10,448 bases of DNA from Patescibacteria group bacterium (GTDB lineage Bacteria; Patescibacteriota; Microgenomatia; UBA1400; MFAQ01). Of this stretch, positions 8,789-10,448 are shown piece after piece. The position numbers were made by a program, and so were the translations under genes. The notes below the pieces were generated by a model that worked only from the letters and a program-made list of their open reading frames with translations, was not told the origin of the DNA and did no database searches. Location: NCBI GenBank assembly GCA_018819325.1, contig JAHJQJ010000010.1, forward strand, positions 1 to 10,448, read 5' to 3'. Every line of letters begins with the position of its first letter. The stretch's first letter is position 1.

Positions 8789-10146
8789 TTGATTAAAGAA
8801 GTCTGGCTAAAGTCGGTGGTGAGGTTTAGGTTTTGTTGTTTACCGAAGAGGTTTATGGTTTGGGGGGAGCTGGTGATGCCTGGTTGTTTTAGGATGGTGA
8901 GTTGGTAGGAAATGGATCCCGCATCAAGTGCGGGATGACGAAGGGGGAGTTGGTAGGAGATGGTGGCGGAGGAGGTGGCTTGGTGGGGAGTGGTGTGGAA
9001 GAAGCCGACTTCGGTGAAGTCGTGGTTGGTGGTGATTTTGACAGGTTTCACATCTGAAGAGGTCCGATCTGATGATTGCGGACCACTGTCCGATGAGAAA
9101 CCTTCCATTTTAATGTTGGTGGCAGAGGTGGGGATGTAGAGCCTAAGGTAGTTTAGGTAGTCGCCGCCGTGGTGGTTGGGTGGGTCTGGACTTTCTGAGG
9201 GGGAGGTGTTTGTGTATTTTATGGTGATTTGGTGGTGGATATAGGTAGGTTCCACATCTGAAGAGTCGCCAGAGGCGACACTATCCGATGAGGAACCTTT
9301 CGTTATTTTGTGGGTGGTGTGGCGGGTGATGAAGGCGTTGGCTTTATTGGAGCCTAGATTTGATTCGATGATGGCGACGGTGTCGGAGAGGCAGTCGTGC
9401 ACCTTGGAGGTGCACGGAGCGGGTTGGAGGACGCCGGCCCAGTTTTTCTTTTCTAACCAGGCTTGGAATTTAGGGTCGGTGGCGTTTATTAAGATTTCTT
9501 GGTTTTTTAGTTCTGAAAAAATCATTTGAATGATTTTAATTTTTTGTTTGAGGGGGAGGGAGGAGAGTTTTTGCATGAAGGCTTGGTTAGTGGCGGTTAA
9601 AAGGTCCTTTTTGTTGGTGGAGCCTGGGAAGAAGTTTTCTTGAATTTCGTTTTGAAGCAAGAGAGAGATATTGTCTGCGGTGATATTCATGTCAAGGGTC
9701 GGACCCTTGACATTGCCGGTGAGGGTGAGGAGTTTTTGGATGGTGGAGAGGTTTATGGCTATCAAGACGTCTGGATTGATTTCTTTGCCTTTTTCTAAGA
9801 ACCATCTTATTGTTTTGGCGCTGGTGGGGAAGTTGGGGTCCCAGTTGGCATCGCGGAGGCGAAACCAGCCTTGGCCAAAGGCTTGTTGGATGGGGGCTGG
9901 GGGTTCTACGTGGCCTTGGATCTGGCCGTCGGGGACGTAGATGTCTTGGAGGGAGAGGGAAAATTTGCTGGGGTTCAACCCCAGCTGGGGTTGAACCCCA
10001 GATAGCTTGGCGTAGGAGCCCATGAAGCCGCCAGTAGCTCTAATTTCGTGATTGTTTTGTAGTAGGATAATGGCTGTTTGGGGTTCTGGGGTGCCTAGGA
10101 ATTTGAAAAATAGGCTGAAGAGGAAAAAAAGGAGTTTGAGTTGCAT
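8785..10146 (-). CDS. DUF4012-family membrane-anchored surface protein
   Basis: A 453-residue protein. One N-terminal hydrophobic anchor (LKLLFFLFSLFFKFLG, 3-18) is followed by the DUF4012 core: AIILLQNNHEIRATGGFMGS (25-44), SLQDIYVPDGQI (65-76), RLRDANWDPNFPTSA (96-110) and PDVLIAINLSTIQKLL (125-140). The family is common in candidate-phyla and some Gram-positive bacteria; its function is unknown and surface location is inferred from the anchor. The gene holds at least seven palindromic elements, all read in frame as hydrophilic loops: residues ~49-60, 145-153, 244-250, 284-300, 349-366, 376-381 and 403-411 (RHPALDAGS). TATACT lies 7 nt before the ATG, so it is leaderless. Ser/Thr/Pro/Asn/Gln content is high, in line with the A/C-rich minus strand. 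It shares a CTAG with the convergent stop at 8785-8788. Confidence 0.9.
   Translation of the reverse strand: MQLKLLFFLFSLFFKFLGTPEPQTAIILLQNNHEIRATGGFMGSYAKLSGVQPQLGLNPSKFSLSLQDIYVPDGQIQGHVEPPAPIQQAFGQGWFRLRDANWDPNFPTSAKTIRWFLEKGKEINPDVLIAINLSTIQKLLTLTGNVKGPTLDMNITADNISLLLQNEIQENFFPGSTNKKDLLTATNQAFMQKLSSLPLKQKIKIIQMIFSELKNQEILINATDPKFQAWLEKKNWAGVLQPAPCTSKVHDCLSDTVAIIESNLGSNKANAFITRHTTHKITKGSSSDSVASGDSSDVEPTYIHHQITIKYTNTSPSESPDPPNHHGGDYLNYLRLYIPTSATNIKMEGFSSDSGPQSSDRTSSDVKPVKITTNHDFTEVGFFHTTPHQATSSATISYQLPLRHPALDAGSISYQLTILKQPGITSSPQTINLFGKQQNLNLTTDFSQTSLIN
8899..8963. repeat. RHPALDAGS-type palindrome bounded by 17-nt direct repeats
   Basis: ATCCCGCA-TCAAG-TGCGGGAT (8916-8936) plus GACG is flanked by GAGTTGGTAGGAAATGG (8899-8915) and GAGTTGGTAGGAGATGG (8947-8963), which differ at one base. 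Both flanks encode ISYQL in the DUF4012 protein. The arrangement looks like an insertion with duplicated target. Confidence 0.85.
9006..9022. repeat. Hairpin CGACTTC-GGT-GAAGTCG in the DUF4012 gene
   Basis: Perfect 7-nt arms and a 3-nt loop, read in frame as HDFTEV. Confidence 0.65.
9043..9103. repeat. Nested-hairpin repeat family R, copy 3, in the DUF4012 gene
   Basis: The outer stem AGGTTTC-A-CATC pairs with GATG-A-GAAACCT throughout except the shared A/A. The left loop is TGAAGA. The inner stem is GGTCCG with CGGACC around 12 nt. The right loop is ACTGTCC. It is read in frame on the minus strand as GFSSDSGPQSSDRTSSDVKP. Confidence 0.92.
9247..9298. repeat. Nested-hairpin repeat family R, copy 4, in the DUF4012 gene
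   Basis: The outer stem AGGTTCC-A-CATC pairs with GATG-A-GGAACCT; one pair is C-G where copy 3 has T-A. The left loop is TGAAGA. The inner stem is GTCGCC-AGA-GGCGAC. The right loop is ACTATCC. It is read in frame as GSSSDSVASGDSSDVEP, and at 52 nt against 61 the difference is nine bases. Confidence 0.92.
9397..9415. repeat. Palindrome GTGCACCTTGGAGGTGCAC in the DUF4012 gene
   Basis: 8-nt arms and a 3-nt loop. The same 19 nt occur in reverse orientation at 10288-10306, outside the gene. It is read as CTSKVHD, adding a cysteine (245) close to Cys252. Confidence 0.88.
9689..9713. repeat. Perfect palindrome ATGTCAAGGGTC-G-GACCCTTGACAT
   Basis: 12-nt arms around one base within the DUF4012 gene, read as NVKGPTLDM. 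Confidence 0.85.
9968..10001. repeat. 34-nt perfect palindrome made of two hairpins
   Basis: CTGGGGTTCAACCCCAG is followed directly by its reverse complement CTGGGGTTGAACCCCAG. Each half is also a hairpin by itself, so this is a head-to-head double insertion, read as SGVQPQLGLNP in the DUF4012 protein. Confidence 0.92.
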
Positions 10147-10153
10147 ATATGTA

Positions 10154-10159
10154 AGTATA
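10154..10159 (-). promoter_or_regulatory. -10 box (TATACT) of the DUF4012 gene
   Basis: It lies 7 nt before ATG 10146. The -35 region would fall in the palindromic repeat that begins at 10169, where no consensus is seen. Confidence 0.55.
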
Positions 10160-10168
10160 TTCTAGATT

Positions 10169-10251
10169 GTCATTCTGAATGAAATGAAGAATCTCTCAAC
10201 TTGTTTGAGACTCGCATTCGCGAGAGATCCTTCGGCTTCGCTCAGGATGAC
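10169..10251. repeat. Large composite foldback (GTCATTCTGA...GGATGAC class)
   Basis: Imperfect ~29-nt arms (10169-10197 and 10222-10251) bound two small hairpins: TCTCAA with TTGAGA (10194-10210) and CTCGC-ATTC-GCGAG (10211-10224). The arm sequence belongs to a repeat class common in many bacterial genomes. It lies immediately upstream of the DUF4012 promoter. Confidence 0.8.
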
Positions 10252-10287
10252 GAGGAGGAGGGAGCCAGAATGACGGAATAGCAAGGT

Positions 10288-10306
10288 GTGCACCTCCAAG
10301 GTGCAC
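10288..10306. repeat. Inverted copy of the GTGCACC palindrome
   Basis: GTGCACCTCCAAGGTGCAC is the exact reverse complement of 9397-9415. Here it is intergenic. Confidence 0.88.
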
Positions 10307-10344
10307 GTAGTCCTACCTAATTGAATAATGATACCGAAATTAAG

Positions 10345-10446
10345 CTATCTCCGACACGAGCCATTTCGGTGGTCGTAGTTTCTAATTTTTTTAAATAACT
10401 TGCGTTCTTCTTCTCTTAAGACTTCAGCAAACTGATTGTCTGATTG
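10345..10446 (-). CDS. 3' end of an unrecognised protein gene (partial)
   Basis: A minus-strand frame enters from the right edge and ends at TAG (10347-10345) after 33 residues: QSDNQFAEVLREEERK, LFKKIRNYDHRNGSCRR. The charged heptad-like pattern suggests a real helical C-terminus. Family unknown. ACCGAAAT and ATTTCGGT (10333-10340, 10363-10370) bracket the stop codon and may form a weak hairpin; the last residues (HRNGSCRR) may derive from it. Confidence 0.5.
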   Translation of the reverse strand, partial: QSDNQFAEVLREEERKLFKKIRNYDHRNGSCRR

Positions 10447-10448
10447 AG

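Noticed and set aside
9091..9103. CGATGAGAAACC in family R resembles the hammerhead ribozyme core (CTGATGA...GAAA)
   Set aside because: The bases are explained by pairing with the left outer arm. There is no separate stem II between GATGA and GAAA and no NUH cleavage site in the required place. Covariation with the left arm fits a simple stem better.
3434..9298. CRISPR array
   Set aside because: Repeats are far apart, lie partly in coding sequence, and their variable parts are self-complementary rather than spacers. No cas genes.

Overview
The window looks like a chromosomal segment of a candidate-phyla-radiation (Patescibacteria) bacterium, most likely Microgenomates-like. This is inferred from the DUF4012 surface protein, Rho and sortase E-like genes, A+T-rich coding, and start codons that mostly sit 6-10 nt downstream of a TATAAT-like -10 box with no Shine-Dalgarno sequence (leaderless mRNAs). 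TGA, TAG and TAA all act as stops, so the recoded Gracilibacteria/Absconditabacteria code does not apply. The + strand is G/T-rich through nearly the whole window regardless of gene direction.

Layout. 1-100: 3' end of an unrecognised + strand gene. 169-1693: two convergent nucleotidyltransferase/HEPN toxin-antitoxin modules, mntA-hepT on + and HEPN-MNT on -. The hepT product has Arg in place of the motif histidine. 1779-3328: on -, a family 2 glycosyltransferase followed in the same frame by the orphan C-terminal half of a GT-B glycosyltransferase; the two are bounded by 52-nt direct repeats, so the region looks rearranged. 3407-4870: a two-gene cassette on - (small membrane protein, then a Pro/Ala-rich lipoprotein) with strong Shine-Dalgarno sites and a G+C-rich lipoprotein gene, unlike everything else here and possibly acquired. 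Upstream of it lie two structured repeats and a perfect sigma-70-type promoter (TTGACA, 17 nt, TATAAT). A second promoter diverges from it and appears to make a ~55-nt RNA ending in an intrinsic terminator. 5014-5421: unknown basic protein. 5467-6621: a sortase and its probable substrate, which ends in VVDTG, a membrane helix and a KSKKA tail. 6649-6801: a consensus promoter followed by a ~118-nt RNA whose ends pair and run into six Ts; I cannot assign it to a family. 7026-8240: rho without the N-terminal helical domain. 8264-8788: unknown protein. 8785-10146: DUF4012 protein whose stop shares CTAG with the convergent gene. 10345-10446: 3' end of another - strand gene.

The most striking feature is a dense population of palindromic elements. 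One family has four full copies (3434-3486, 4768-4825, 9043-9103, 9247-9298) and one fragment. Each copy is an outer stem, a conserved internal loop (TGAANA opposite a TCC-ending strand) and an inner stem whose sequence differs in every copy but always pairs. Outer-stem changes are compensatory between copies. A second family (4666-4707, 6415-6462) has an analogous design. Copies lie both between genes and inside genes, where they are read in frame as hydrophilic linkers: two copies plus five simpler palindromes in the DUF4012 gene, one in the sortase stalk, one in the sortase substrate and one at the glycosyltransferase N-terminus. This recalls Rickettsia palindromic elements, but I do not recognise the two nested families.

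Gene-free stretches over 300 nt are 4480-4956 (repeats, divergent promoters, probable long leader) and 6622-7025 (ncRNA, repeat hairpins, probable rho promoter).
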